A DNA stretch of 64,000 bases, from contig MU004202.1 of NCBI GenBank assembly GCA_010093605.1, positions 197,560 through 261,559 on the forward strand, in the 5' to 3' direction. Positions 43,101 through 55,541 of the stretch are shown here, in pieces (the stretch's first letter is position 1; each line of letters starts with the position of its first letter). The stretch comes from Lophium mytilinum (taxonomy: Eukaryota > Ascomycota > Dothideomycetes > Mytilinidiales > Mytilinidiaceae). Made by a program: the position numbers and the translations under genes. The notes beneath the pieces were generated by a model. That model ran no database searches. It was not told the DNA's origin and saw only the letters and a list, made by a program, of their open reading frames with translations.

Positions 43101-45458
43101 TGGTGGTGAGGAGGCCAACGGTGAAGTAAGCCATAAGAACGGTGGAACGAATGGAACCGCGAACGGTTCAACTGGACCGAAGAAAGACATGCCCGGCAGC
43201 AATACCCACGAGGAAAAGAAGGCTGAAGGAGGAGTGAAGCTCGGCATCATCATGCTCTATTTGCGAGCCATGGGGACTTGGTACTACTGGCTGGGCGCTG
43301 GCGCAATCTTTGCGGCTCAGCAAGCGTCTTCTGTGGCAACCAATGTTTGGATCCGGACGTGGGCGAATGCTTATAACGAGAAAGAAGTTCGCTCGATGAG
43401 CACACATCATGACTCTCCGCTCACTCATGTTAACGGCATCAGCGGGTTAGGCACTTGTCTTAGCAGCGGCACTTGTGCTTGGCCTCTACCGTTCTCGCCC
43501 TCGAACCAGTCGAAACACCAATACGTAGCTCAAAGTACTCAAGGTTCGATGAACGTCGACGCAGGATACTACTTGGGTGCATATGCTGTGCTCGGATTGG
43601 TCTTCATGGTCATCACAATGGTCAGAGAAGGTGTCCTATTCGCCGGATCGCTTTCCGCATCTCGAAGGATCCATCAGCGGCTCATGGGGTCTGTAACTCA
43701 TGCCAAGTTCCGCTTCTTCGATTCTACACCGCTAGGACAGCTGATGAACAGATTTTCGAAAGACATCGAGTCTGTGGACCAGGAGATTGCGCCAGTTGCC
43801 GTAGGAGTCGTCCATTGCTTGTTTTCTATAATCACCATTGTCATCCTCATCTCTGTCATTACTCCTGGCTTCCTTATTGCTGGCGTATTCATCACAATCC
43901 TCTACGTGTTGATTGGCAAGTTCTACATCAACTCCTCAAGAGACTTAAAGCGCCTTGAGTCGGTCAATCGCAGTCCTCTTTATCAGCAATTCGGAGAAAC
44001 GTTGTCCGGAATGACTACCATTCGAGCCTATGGAGACGAAAGGCGCTTCATTCGAGAGAATCTTACCCGCATAAACACTCAGCATCGACCGTTCATCTAC
44101 TTGTGGGCAGCTAACCGCTGGCTTGCTTTCCGTGTTGATGTGGTTGGTGCCCTAGTATCTTTCTTTGCCGGCATTTTCGTCATCATAAGCGTTGGCAAGA
44201 TCGATGCCGGTTCTGCGGGTCTCGCGATGACTTACGCAGTGACATTTACTGAGAACGTTCTCTGGTTCGTGCGGCTGTACTCAGCCAATGAGCAGAACAT
44301 GAACTCGGTTGAGCGTATCAAGGAGTATCTCGATGTTGACCAAGAGGCTGCGCCTATCGTTCCGGATAACAGACCAGCTGCAAATTGGCCGAGCAAAGGT
44401 TCAGTGGAGTTCATTGGATACAGTACAAGATACCGGAAAGACTTCGACTTGGTCTTGAAGAAAATCACTTTCAAGATTCTCCCTGGAGAGAAGGTTGGTG
44501 TTGTGGGACGTACTGGAGCTGGAAAGAGTTCTTTGGCACTGGCGCTCTTCCGAGCTCTCGAAGCTGAGGAGGGGAAGATCCTCGTTGATGATGTAGATGT
44601 CGGATTAATTGGACTGCAGGACTTGCGGGAGAATATTGTCATGGTACCGCAAGGTAAGTCAAGTGTCCTTGTTTGATAACCTCTGTCTAATCCATCTCAG
44701 ATCCGACTCTGTTCACTGGCACTGTGCGCAGCAATCTTGACCCCTTCGGCCTATTTACAGATGAGGAGATCTATACCGCTCTCCGGGAAGTCCATCTAAT
44801 CACCACCGCCTCCATCTCAACCACACCCGTGCCCGGCAGCCCTGGGTTGGAAGACAGCCCTATCAACCTCACCGCCACCACCGACTCATCCGCCACCCTC
44901 GTCGACGTCCCCAGCGCCGCCACCACGAACCCGGGCAGCATCATGGCCAGCACCCAGGCCTCCGAACCGACCGACGTCACCATCAACATACCAAACGGCG
45001 ACACCCCGCCTTCGCCCACCAACGCCATGACCGCCGACAACAAAAACGTCTTCAAAAACCTGCACTCCCCCATCGCCGAATCCGGCTCCAACCTCTCCCA
45101 AGGCCAGCGCCAGCTCCTCTGCCTCGCGCGCGCGCTGCTCAAAGCACCCAAAGTGCTGCTCATGGACGAGGCCACGGCGTCGATCGACTACGCGACCGAC
45201 GCGAAGATCCAGGAGACTATCCGCGAGATCAAGAACACGACGATCACGATTGCCCATCGGCTGCAGACGATTATCGATTACGATAAGGTGCTGGTGCTGG
45301 ATAAGGGCGAGGTGATTGAGTATGGGGATCCGTGGGATTTGGTGAGGAGGGAGGGGGGCGTGTTTAGGGGGATGTGTGAGACGAGTGGGGAGTTGGAGCA
45401 GTTGGAGGGGGAGGCCAGGAGGGCGTGGGAGGGGAGGAGGTTGGTGGATGATAGTTAG
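40162..45458 (+). CDS. ABCC-family (MRP/Ybt1-like) ABC transporter
   Basis: A full-size exporter, 1731 aa, from exons 40162-40226, 40281-44653 and 44701-45458. The short first exon encodes FAHCKGPTWEADDFSRCF and joins YLQSLFPLIVIGISILYL through a gtatgt donor. An N-terminal membrane region, TMD1, NBD1, TMD2 and NBD2 follow. NBD1 has Walker A GPTGSGKTS, signature LSGGQKQRISLARAL and Walker B VLLDDVLSAVD, with Asp where the catalytic Glu usually is. NBD2 has GRTGAGKSS, signature NLSQGQRQLLCLARAL and VLLMDEATASID with the Glu. That asymmetry is normal for ABCC proteins. A Lys-rich loop interrupts TMD1 and a Ser/Thr/Pro-rich insert of about 80 residues lies before the NBD2 signature. Related yeast proteins move conjugates and bile acids into the vacuole; substrate and membrane are not known here. 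Confidence 0.92.
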
Positions 45459-46092
45459 AGGGTATTGGGAGGGGGAGTGTGTTAATAATGGAGAGGGGGA
45501 GGGTGCATAGATTGGTAGATTCGTGTGAGGGGGTGAGAGGGGATGCATACTTGTATGTACATATGGCGTTTTTTGGGGTGTAGACTTTTTCATTGACTGG
45601 AGTGTTGCTGAGGACTTTGTGAGTGTGTGAGTGGGTGGTTTGGGGGGATGAAGTGGGTTGGTGGAGTGTCAGAAATACAGTATTTCGGAAAATATGTTCG
45701 CTGTGACCTTTGTTTGAGTTTGGTGAGGCGCCTGATGATGGTTCATGTTCTATGGTGAGAAACCGAGAACGTCAAGGGCTAGTGAGAATTATGGGGAATC
45801 GTTGATATTTCGTTGTGTGCGTGTTCCTTTCCGAGGGGCCTCGTGCATAGAGGCGACATCTAGCCGGACCATTTTAAGTTTTTCCAGATGACCTAGGAGT
45901 CTTGATGTATCAGTGCATACGCGCTTGACCTGCACACGGCATAGCGCTGAGTTACACGTGATGGATTCACTGCATTTAAGCTACTGGTCCGTGCGAAGCG
46001 AAGCACTAGACCGAAGAGATGGTCAACGTGCGAAGAAACGTCTTCACTCGCCCATCGATCTTGTGTAGCTACACATCCCCCTTTACTAAGCT
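45459..46092. other. Intergenic region
   Basis: G-rich 3' flank of the transporter gene, then the promoter of the next gene. Nothing else is recognised. Confidence 0.4.
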
Positions 46093-47059
46093 ATGGAGGC
46101 CGTCCGGGAGAAACACCAGGGCCTGATTACCGGCCTAACGAAGCTGTACAACTTACTCATCTCTATGCACTACCTCTACCCTGGCGATGTTATTTATCCC
46201 CCGCACACCGAATCGATTGTGGACGTGGAGCGCCTCAAGCGCCTCGGGTTCAACGACGAGGTCATCAATGTGACTAAAGTGCTGCCTGCATTACGCCACG
46301 GCGTCGTGTGGGGTTCGGACGAGACTGAAATCGGACCCAGCAGTCACGCAGTGAACTACTTCAAACATGGGCACGATGCCATTGCGCCTCATGTCGATGA
46401 CGATATGATGGATGGCCTGCGGAACTGCGACTTCATGGGAGACGATGGGCTGCCGTCGTGGCTACTAAGAATCTCCCAAGAGAGCTACACAGTGTCAGGT
46501 GGAGTGAATCTAGTTTATAATCCTAAGGATCGTAAGTACAAGCCTCTATGTTGAGTTCGGTCTCTCACAATTGAAAGGAGGTAATTGACTGTTGTGGGTA
46601 GAGACGTTGAGGGAGTGGTTCAGTAATACACCCTGGGTTGACAGCCCTGCGCGACCCGCTGCCCTAGTTCTCGAGGAGTGGTACACCAACATCAATAGCT
46701 TGGAATGGGTGCCCCGGTACAGCGCACCAAAGCGGTACCCGTCCTCTCGAACTGTGGTACAACACCCTGCTATCCGCAATCGACTATGCTCGGGACCAGC
46801 AGGTGTTGACGAGGCGCTTCGTCTAGCCGAGTCCTGGGACGAGGGAGCCCGAAACTGCTTGAAGCTAAGCATGTGGGAATGGAGAGGCATGCAATATCTT
46901 TATAGCTTATGTGGGTGGGGCTGCGACGGACAGTTTGACGGAGATGAGTTTGAGAGGCAACGGGCTTTGCTGGAGGAGACCTACCATGACGCGATTCTCA
47001 AGGGCACAGTGAAGCAGTTCTGGGATCGTTGGGCTATGGAGAACGGGGTCTTCCTCTAG
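46093..47059 (+). CDS. Unrecognised family, tandem paralogue 1
   Basis: Two exons (46093-46531, 46602-47059) give 298 aa. I do not recognise the family. It shares with the gene 0.9 kb downstream an N-terminus (MEAVREKHQGLITG), a Tyr/Pro patch (VIYPPHTES), RLGFNDEVINVTKVLPALRH, a WxLRIS-type strand, the block LVLEEWYTNINSLEWVPRY, an LCGWGCDGQFDGDEFERQRA helix and the end FWDRWAMENGVF. The single intron falls at the same place and phase in both. No signal peptide or membrane segment is visible, so the protein is probably cytosolic and globular. It is shorter than its paralogue by loops of 10-35 residues. Confidence 0.75.
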
Positions 47060-47991
47060 GAACACGGAGAACAGGGCCTTATCAACGTCAATGAAAACTT
47101 TTTCACTTTGCAAGAATTATGAGTCCATCAAAACGCGTCTTCGACGTGATATACCAGACGCGTATATCTGATGAATTCCTAGGTGCTATTTTTCTAGTCG
47201 ATGACGGCAATACTACCCGGGGTACCACATCTTCCGGAATCGCCAAACGGGATGACATTACTCACGGGAACGCTCCTACCTGCGGAACGAAAGACAAACG
47301 CTACACCAGGCAGTCAGCTATCGAGAAATAGCAGAGTTGTCGAACAACAATCCGGATCTAGATAGTCAATGATGGCGGACATGCCAGTGGTAGTGTCCTA
47401 TAGAGAGCCAAAGCTTATTTTCACCGACGCTTCCCTACCGACGAAGGCAACTCGTGCCTCCGAGTGACTCAGGAGTATAAGAATGCTCACAGCAACCGCG
47501 GTAGAGACTTTTTTGGTCACTCATACTGTGCAACCTATGCCTTTCACTACGAGCCGTCCGGTAGAAGGCAAAGTCGCAATGTCAAGCCAGGGACACGTCA
47601 AGGACAGGGCTTATAGGGTTTGTTGAGGAATGGTAGGAGAAAAGAGAAGACGAATGACCTTCCGGGGACGACTCTTCGAATAATTTACACTGTCATTCAT
47701 AATCCTAAAAATATATGGAAGGTCCCCAAACAGTGGCAGACTGACGGATACTCACAGTAGCAGCTTGTGTTAGTATCGAGCGAAAGTAATATGGTAAAGC
47801 AATCACGTGGGACACGGAAGGGTGACGCTCTGATCCTAACACCAGTCTAACCAATCATAGCGGACTGTGCCGCACGGCGCGGAATATCATTTACCATATA
47901 TATTATCTGAACCTCGCGCACAAAGTCACCGAACCCGCTCACCTTCAAAGTGCATACTCATCTAGCGCAAGTACGCGCTCACCTCGACGTC
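47060..47991. other. Spacer between the tandem paralogues
   Basis: Mostly featureless. A single inverted-repeat arm of the A type (ggaaggtccccaaacagtgg, then cagactgacgg) lies at about 47716-47750. Two frames of about 70 codons look accidental. Confidence 0.4.
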
Positions 47992-49193
47992 ATGGAGGCC
48001 ATCCAAGAGAAACACCAGGGCCTCATCTCAGGCCCGACGAAGCTGTACGGGCTGCTTGTGACTATGCGCTACTTCTCCCCCAGCGACATCGTTTACCCGC
48101 CATACAACGCAACCACACCATCAATCGACGTGGAAAAACTACAGCGCTTGGGCTTCAGCGAAGAAGTTATCCAATTGACGAAGCTCCTACCCGCACCCCG
48201 TCACAGCGCTACATGGGGCCACTACCCCGAATACCGTACGGACATTGGTCCGCGGAGCTGGATAGTGAACTACTTCAAGCACAATAACGAGCCTGAACCT
48301 ACCGCCGGGGAGGAGAGAATTGAGTATCTGATGGACGGGCTGCGAGATACCCTTGGCTCAGCGTACGATGAGATGGGTCATCGGGTGGTGAAGCTGCCGT
48401 CGTGGTCCTTGAGGATTGCGGATGGAGAATTCCACGGGTTACATCTTATCTATGATACAGAACTACGTAAGCTTGGTGTCACGGATTGAAAAAAGGACTG
48501 GGCTGGACTGACTTGGTATCTATAGAGGCGCTCGTTGAAGGCATGAGCAATATCCCAGGGAGGGAATACTGGTATCCTGATCGCCCTTGGACGGCCTGCC
48601 CCCCACGCTCTGCTGTCGTCGTTCTGGAAGAGATGTATCAGAAGCTCGAGAGCCTGGAATGGGTGCCCTGGTACACGGATAATTACGATTGGGCGTTTCC
48701 GAGGCGCCACATCATCGAAAACCCCGCGAACTATACTGGAATCACTCACCAAACCCGCGATCATCCGGCGCTGAGTAAAGATCCCGATCTGGCGCTACGT
48801 CAACTTGAAGCTCTGGGTGATGAGATGGCATCTTGGTTCAAGATAGAACATTATCGATGGAGAGGAAAGACAAGGCTATTTGAGTTATGCGGATGGGGAA
48901 GTGATGCCGGATTCGACGGAGAAGAGTTCGAGATGCGGAGGACGCTGTTGGAGCAGCAGTATTTGAGAGATGTGACAGATTGGACCAGGGAAGACGAGAG
49001 TCTCCGCCCAAATTCTCCCATCGATTATCTTTCCAAAGAGTTCGAGAAGGAGCTGCGTGAATTGAACGAAGCTACGGTTCTTAGGGAGTATGAGTTCTGG
49101 GAAAAGTGGGCGATGGAGAATGGGGTCTTGCTGCAACCGGGAAACATGGGCGACACAGTGTTTCTGCCAGCTAATCGTAGCGGACAAAGATGA
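47992..49193 (+). CDS. Unrecognised family, tandem paralogue 2
   Basis: Two exons (47992-48466, 48526-49193) give 380 aa. It begins MEAIQEKHQGLISGPTKLYG and carries the same ordered blocks as the gene upstream: DIVYPPYNA, LQRLGFSEEVIQLTKLLPAP, IGPRSWIVNYFKH, SWSLRIADG, VVVLEEMYQKLESLEWVPWY, ELCGWGSDAGFDGEEFEMRR and FWEKWAMENGVLL. Extra segments include a central RTDIGPRS region and a charged stretch near residue 330 (TREDESLRPNSPIDYLSKEF). The start was chosen because it aligns with the paralogue. I do not know the function. Conserved Trp/Tyr positions suggest a folded globular domain of about 300 residues. Confidence 0.78.
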
Positions 49194-49500
49194 AGGGGAT
49201 CTTATCGAACGACTATGGAGTAGACTCGGCCGAGCGCCAATGAAGTCGTGTTGGGAGATAGACCTGAGCATGCACTGCCGTAATTGAATCGCCTTGGTGG
49301 TAAAACCAGATAGACTTCTGGCATACGATGATCCCATTGAAAACTCACAAATACTATAGAGAACGTGTCTTGAAGAAGCTATGTTCAAAGACCCTCGCGC
49401 TGACCGACGTGCGTGCGACTAAGACCACCGAAGAACAAAGAACTAGAAGGAGAGGTTTGAGGTCTTATAGACTGAGACTTAACAACTCGATCAAAAGAGA
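49194..49500. other. Convergent intergenic region
   Basis: Shared 3' flank of paralogue 2 and the minus-strand membrane-protein gene. Nothing is recognised. Confidence 0.35.
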
Positions 49501-50630
49501 TTATATATGAGGGAAACACGAAGTCCAATTCACGCTCTGATAAACACCAGCTGGCACAGCCCTTAAACCCAGGAAGATTTCGACGAAAAGGTAAAGGCGG
49601 ATGACCAGATATATAAGTGTGAGGGAATACACAAGAGGAAAGTCGAAACCCGGAGGTAGAATTTCGTCTAACTTCTCGCCAATCAAGAATATTAGCGTCG
49701 GAAGAGTAGGGCAAGAGGCACTCGCTATTCTCCATAGCAGCTGTTCTGTATGACTTGGAAATTCGAAGTTCCAACCTACGATGTGGCACGTGCCAAACAG
49801 AATGCAGACGCAGACGAAAACTCCTGCAGTGCTGTTGTAATGGTTGGCATCACCACCATGCATAAGACTATCGTCTCTTATGTATTGGAGGTAGCGAGGA
49901 GGTGGTTCGGTGGTAAGCTTGATCACCACAGGCTTATTAACGTCTTGGGGCTTCATCCACCAAAAAGCATACGTAATGGCTGCACGAGAAATGATTGCAG
50001 TAGTGAAAAGCTCAAGTGTCGTGACTGGTAGGTGCTGCGCGGCACGGGCGACTAGCTGAGCTAGAAACCAGATGACCTGCAAGGACACTAGCGCTTTTAC
50101 GACCCCGTCAGCCTTACTCTTGTCGTTAATTTCTGCTTCCGTGACACGTGGTATAGGGATGATGCCATCTCTAAACGCATCCACTAAAAGACTGGTCTCA
50201 ATAGGGTAGAGTTGACCGGCCAAATCTTCAACAAGAAAGCCGCCCATACTAAGGAACCAGGCTTGTTTGAAGGTCCATTGCACACCAGTCTGGAAAGGTC
50301 TTAGCGGCACATTCGCTCCCAGCTTGATTTAGCTACGCTACTGACAGGACTCTGCTCTTTCAAAATAGTGTTCATTCGCCTCTGTACTGATCGTGTGTCG
50401 AAGAAGTCGTCAATGGCAAGTACGCTCATGATTTCGGGGGCCACAAGACCGACCCCAAGGTAGAAGCATTTTTCAAGAGGCACGAACAACCAGCCGCGGT
50501 CGGGATGGGGCACATCTATGTGGATGATACTCCATGTGCAAATGAAGATGGTGAAGATGCAACTCCAGAGTAGACTTGCGGTACCCCGGCCGTCTGGCTC
50601 GGACCTCCACCCATGGACGGTTGAGTTCAT
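49501..50630 (-). CDS. Fungal multi-spanning membrane protein of unknown function
   Basis: Two exons (50630-50346, 50289-49501) joined by a 56-nt intron (donor cct|gtcagt, branch gctaag, acceptor ttccag) give 357 aa. The N-terminus HGWRSEPDGRGTASLLWSCI then TIFICTWSIIHIDVPHP is a pattern I know from a large family of filamentous-fungal integral membrane proteins without assigned function. Then come WFLSMGGFLVED and several hydrophobic segments (VFVCVCILFGTCHIVGW, LVYSLTLIYLVIRLYLF). The C-terminus LRAVPAGVYQSVNWTSCFPH is also family-typical. I count about six or seven membrane spans. It lies divergent from the UBA-like gene, 554 bp apart. Confidence 0.8.
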
Positions 50631-51184
50631 CGTTTGGAAGTGTAGAATGCTAAGCGACAGGAGCGATATAAGGCGTTGCTTTTTTTGATTTCATGAAGGA
50701 TTGGACGTGAATAACAGAGTGTGTCGCAAGAAGACGAAAGAGAAATGGAAGGCATCAGTGTGTTTTCAAAAGACCCGCGAGGCTGAGGCTGAGCAACTGG
50801 GCTGCCACCTGGGCATGGCGCCTGCAGGCTCGTCCAATGGGGTTGGCATCAAACTGGCTGTATAGTCTCTCTCTTGCTGTCGTGCATCTGTGAGACGCCC
50901 CGTGTAAGAGTGCCTTAAAGCCTTTCTCCATGTCTTCCTAGACATAAATGACACCGTGAGGTTTGATTCTGGTGAGACGGGATGAGGTTGAGAAAGAGTG
51001 GAGTTAGTCTGCACGGCCACAGATGCGGGCTTGTACTGTGGCGTCGTTTGTGCTTGGCACGCATCACCACCACGCGCATTGCTAGCTCGTGGGCAGTCTC
51101 AATGCGCAGACAAACCGCTGCGGAGCTGCCTCTGCTTTTAAATCCCCAAACCCCTTCTCTGTGCTCTGCACCATCTCCGTCACC
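50631..51184. promoter_or_regulatory. Divergent promoter region
   Basis: 554 bp between the membrane-protein gene and the UBA-like protein gene. The last 60 bp before 51185 are C/T-rich with gcttttaaatcc, a possible weak TATA, at about 51137. Confidence 0.4.
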
Positions 51185-53695
51185 ATGGACGACAACGTTG
51201 CTAATCTCATAGCCATCCTCCCCGTGACCGATGCTGAAGCTCGCCAGCTACTGAGGGTGCGCACGCCTGAAGCCGTTCGCAATACAAATTCGTAGACGCT
51301 GATTGAGTAGGAAAACAACAACAACCCCGACAATGCGATCTCACAATACTTCGACAAAGGTGCTCCTACGGGCAACGATGTATGTCACCGAATACACAAC
51401 TTTCACTTCTCTCGCTCACCTTGTCTTCTAGCCTGATAAGTACGACGATAGCCTCTTCGCAGCTGACCGGGAGGGCTTTACTGATGGAACCCGATCCAGT
51501 GAGTGTTTAAAACTCTGAACAAAGCTATGTTTTCCTCTCCTAACGCAATACTCAGGGCCACCTTTCCACATCGACGGCGGCATTGTTGGCGACTATAGCA
51601 CAGCTCCGACGAGACCACCTTCCCGAATTAGCGATCGCTCCATGGCAGACTCCGGGACGGGAATGTCAAACGTGCCAATAAAAAGTCAGTCGCATGCGTA
51701 TGCATGCCCATAACCAACTTCACGAATCGGAACGCTCATACAGTGTCTAGGTGTAGAAGGGCCCGGTCAGGAATCTGGAGTCATAGGTGGTACCAGGGCT
51801 ATCTTTGGCCCCGCGCCCAAAGATGCACACTATGATGCTCAAAATTGGGCAATGACACTAGTAGGGACACAGGAGAAAGTGATAGACGTTGCTGCGGATC
51901 AACGAAAACGGGAAGCTGGCGGCCCTGCTTTCCTCAAACCGATTGCAAACGAGGACTTTCTTCCCAGCTTAGTCACGATGCTCTCCACTGTTCCGTCGAT
52001 CAGAAACTTACTTCTGTGTCCGGGTTTTGTTGCATCAGACTACGGGCAAGAGGAGGATTGGTGGAGGGGCACCCCTATAACTCCGCCAGCACGCATCGCA
52101 GTAGATGGCGAGCCGATTCAAACCGATCAGCTTGAGTTGATTCGCGAAGTGCAACGGCTAATAGCTTTCCTCGACCGCACGGATCGAGCCTACGGCAGCG
52201 CCGAAGCCCTGTCTAAGCTGGAAGCTTTTACCAACGCCATTCCACAGGAACCTGAAGCCACTAGTCTCGAAAAGTTCTTACTTGGGTGGGAACGTGCGGT
52301 TGAGATTTCAGGACTACAAAGCAGTCTGCAGACTTCCCTGCATACTGAGGTAATAGCTAACGGCGCAGTCCAAAACTCGCACTTCCTTGATGCCACGGTT
52401 GTGCACAATACACCTGGCGAAAAGGTCACGCTCTACGACGTCCTGGACTCGCATCTGTTCACATACACGGCTAGCGCTTATGTGAAGACTCTTTGTGACG
52501 TGATGGTGATCAGGCTGAGTAGTTCCGACGGCGCTGCGAAAAAGCTTGATGTGGAGATACCTGGGGTCTTCTTTGCAGATCGATACATGGCTTGCAATGA
52601 GGTCGTTGTCTCGCAGATGCTCAGAGATGCTGCACACCATGAGGAGAAGATCACTGTTATCAACCGCAAGATCAACAAAATAAAGTACCACCACAGCAAG
52701 AAGACCGGCAAAACCGTGGAATCCCTCAAGCTTTTGAACTCAAGCATCAAGGCTTTCGAGACTTTGGAAGGGCCTGAGGGTCAAGTCGAAAATGCAAACG
52801 TAACTCTCCAGGAGCTTCAAAAGATATACAATAGCATCGAAGTCAAGCTAAAAGGTAAACCGCGCGGGATCTAAACTTATATTCGTTGCTAATCAATGGT
52901 AGAGCTTGACGAGCAGAAGAGGAAGACCCGTGAGATACTCGACGATATTACCGGCATCTTCAAACCACCTGGCGAGAAGCCTAGCCCTGCTACCAACGGC
53001 GACGCGATGAGTGGCATTGAGACGACTAACGCCACGAATCCCCGCGAGGAGGTATTTGTTCCGAAATATAAGCAAACCCTCTGCGCAGTCTCTACCGAGC
53101 CGAACACGATATATCTCCGTAACGCAGTATCCGTACCCGACGATAAGCGTTGGTGGCGGATTCAGTATCAGTACGACTACGACAGTCCGTTGATACTACG
53201 AGAGGTATATCCATTTCCTTCCTAGGATTTTTTTGCGTAGTACTGACAGATCTGCCAAAACAGCAAGTAACGGAAGAAGTCGTTCTCAAACGCGCCAGCG
53301 ATGAGCATAAAGAAGCCCTTCTCATCTACGCCAGCGACGAAGCTATCACCACACCTCCCCTACCACTTCCGAAACCCCTAGAGGACTTCGTTAATCAGGA
53401 CAACTTGCAGTTTTTACAGGAGCTTCAAAAGGTGTCGGAGAAGCCCGCTTGGGATGATAGCGGCAACACGGCATCCAACCATAACGCCGTTATGTGGGAT
53501 GGCCCTTACCGCCCAAACGATGCTGATGCCGATGTTGCCGATTTTGCTAATCTGGGTGCTAGGGCGTGGCTTGAGAATGCCCACGAGAGTAGCGCGACCC
53601 TGACACCGAACTCGGAGATGACGGAGACAAATGGCGAGGTGAGGGAGATTGGGACGAAGGAGATCGAGCACATTGAGGTTTTGCCGAAGGAGTGA
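51185..53695 (+). CDS. UBA-like, ubiquitin-interaction-type protein
   Basis: Seven exons (51185-51256, 51311-51379, 51432-51498, 51556-51684, 51751-52854, 52903-53204, 53264-53695) give 724 aa with consistent phases. The N-terminus, VTDAEARQLLR joined to ENNNNPDNAISQYF, is a UBA-like three-helix fold of the kind that binds ubiquitin. The middle (about residues 190-330) has EVQRLIAFLDRTDRAYGSAE, which I associate with fungal proteins annotated as ubiquitin-interaction proteins, and resembles the inactive or modified core of ubiquitin hydrolases. A coiled coil follows (ITVINRKINKIKYHHSKKTG), then a C-terminal part with DKRWWRIQYQYDYD. No catalytic Cys/His pair is evident. Binding of ubiquitin is inferred, not shown. 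Confidence 0.78.
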
Positions 53696-54010
53696 TGATG
53701 GCGGCGGACCGGGGCATTGGGAACAGGCAATTGCATTTAATGTGGGCTTCATTGCATTATCACATCTGGATTAGATGCATATTGGAACGCGTAAAGCTGA
53801 CGTGGGCCAATGGCAGTCCCTGGCATAGCGTCACAAACCAATAATAGATGTAATGCTTTGCACTCTTGGTCACTTATCAAACCTGCATTTCGTCACTCGT
53901 ACCTATGGATGTACTCTCATACCCGCACGCTTTTGAACCGCTAAAAAACCTCCAGACACACAATCACACTCTTGTGTCAATCACCGATGCACAGGCTACT
54001 GCCCACGCCC
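53696..54010. other. Convergent intergenic region
   Basis: Shared 3' flank of the UBA-like gene and ADI1. Nothing is recognised. Confidence 0.35.
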
Positions 54011-54704
54011 TTAGTTCGCTTCCACACCCGCACCCAACCCCTCCCTCAACTTCAGATACTCCCGCCTATACTGATTCTCCTCCGTCTCCTCTCCCCGATT
54101 CAGCGGCGTCCATTTCGGATCCTCCTTAAACAGCCGCATGGCCTTCGTATACTGTATCCACACGTCAGCATTACAATCCACCCATCGAAACCACCTCTCT
54201 ACACCCCCGGAACTCCGAGCGCCCCAGCAATCCACTCACATTCGCCTCATCCGTCGTAAACCGATGATAAATCCCCGCCGGCATAATCATCAAATCATGC
54301 TTCTCGAGCCGTATGCGCACCCACTCGTCCCCCTCACTCCGCACATCGAAGTACCCGCCGCCGTCGAGGATATACCGGATCTCCTCGTCCTCGTGGAGGT
54401 GCTCGTGGAAGAAGTTGCGCACTTTTTCTTCGTAGGCGGCGCCCATGGTGGAGGGGGAGATGGTGATGGTGTCGCGGTTTTTGTAGGACCGGGCGGCGGC
54501 GAGCTCGTTCACGGCGGACTCGGAGGGGTAGTTGTAGTGCAAGATGCCCAGTTTGGAGAGGTAGGCGGGGGATACTTCGCGCCCGGAGTCGTGGGGTTCG
54601 CGCTGGTCGCCCTGGGGAGCGTTGGTCTGTTAGTTGTGATCTTTGCTAAAATTTGCGGATGGAGGGGGGCGTACGGGGAGGTTGTCGAACCAGTATGCCT
54701 TCAT
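54011..54704 (-). CDS. ADI1: Acireductone dioxygenase (Adi1)
   Basis: A cupin-fold metal enzyme of the methionine salvage cycle. It converts acireductone to formate and 2-keto-4-methylthiobutyrate when iron is bound. Three exons (54704-54675, 54626-54240, 54151-54011) give 185 aa. It starts [20 protein letters not shown], the usual eukaryotic N-terminus. The metal site is plain: [20 protein letters not shown] supplies His, His and Glu, and the fourth ligand is the His of [12 protein letters not shown]. The C-terminal [20 protein letters not shown] is also family-typical. Length is normal. It is complete. Confidence 0.95.
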
Positions 54705-55541
54705 GGTTGCGGTGAGGTTTAGAAGTGTTGGTTATGGAGGCTTATGGGTAGGCTCTGGAGGGGTTTATGTAGATATGTGAGGGGCAAGGGTAGGGTTGGC
54801 GTGAGACATTTCATGCTGTTAGCGCGATGAATAAGGGCGATGATGCAATAGGCCAGGGAGCGTTGGCCACTCGCGGTGTTTTCCGATTTAAGCTCTTTTT
54901 GCGGCGGTTGGCGGGGCGGGGCGGGGCGGGCTAAGCCTTATGCAGGGGGCGCGTACTGGTGCGGGCGGAGGTGGACGTCAACACTGGCGGGCTATCGTGA
55001 AGATACCACCAAACATCAATTTTGAATGCTTCGTCCTAGGGGCTTTGACGGAGTTGAAGAAAAGCAATAGCGATGGGTATAGAAAGCTGCTGGGCTGCCT
55101 CGGTCATCTTTGTCTACGACCGAAATGCAACTTGTTTTCAGGTTTTTGAGAAAGCATTAGAGCACTATTAACACGACCAGACGAGTGCAAACATATATGT
55201 CACGAAGCGCAGTAGCAGCTTCAGCTTCAGCTTTGAGTGTAGGTAGACCCTTATTTCATTGCTCATTGGAGTGATACTAGCTATGCAGACTTCGCCGAGT
55301 CTGAGAGATATCCACTGATCCCATCCCATCCGTAACTCCATCCCCGGTAAGCAAAAATTGGCTGAAGCATCCAACTTCAGATAGATCAGAAAAGTCAATA
55401 TATACCACTCCAATCAAGCAATCATAGCTTCATGTCTGTTTCATCTGTTAGCATCGCATTTCTTGAATTCATACAAGCTCAAAGGGGGACCTCACGCGGT
55501 GACTTACCTCATCATGGTCGTCATGCAAGAGACATCTGAGA
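54705..55541. promoter_or_regulatory. ADI1 promoter region with a G-run tract
   Basis: Contains the ADI1 promoter. At 54911-54930 the plus strand reads gcggggcggggcggggcggg, four G-runs separated by single C, able to form a G-quadruplex and carrying overlapping GCGGGG boxes (CreA-type core). The rest is unremarkable. Confidence 0.55.

Noticed and set aside
50301-50346. Frameshift in the multi-spanning membrane protein gene
   Set aside because: A normal 56-nt intron (gtcagt ... ttccag) restores the frame, so the gene is probably intact.
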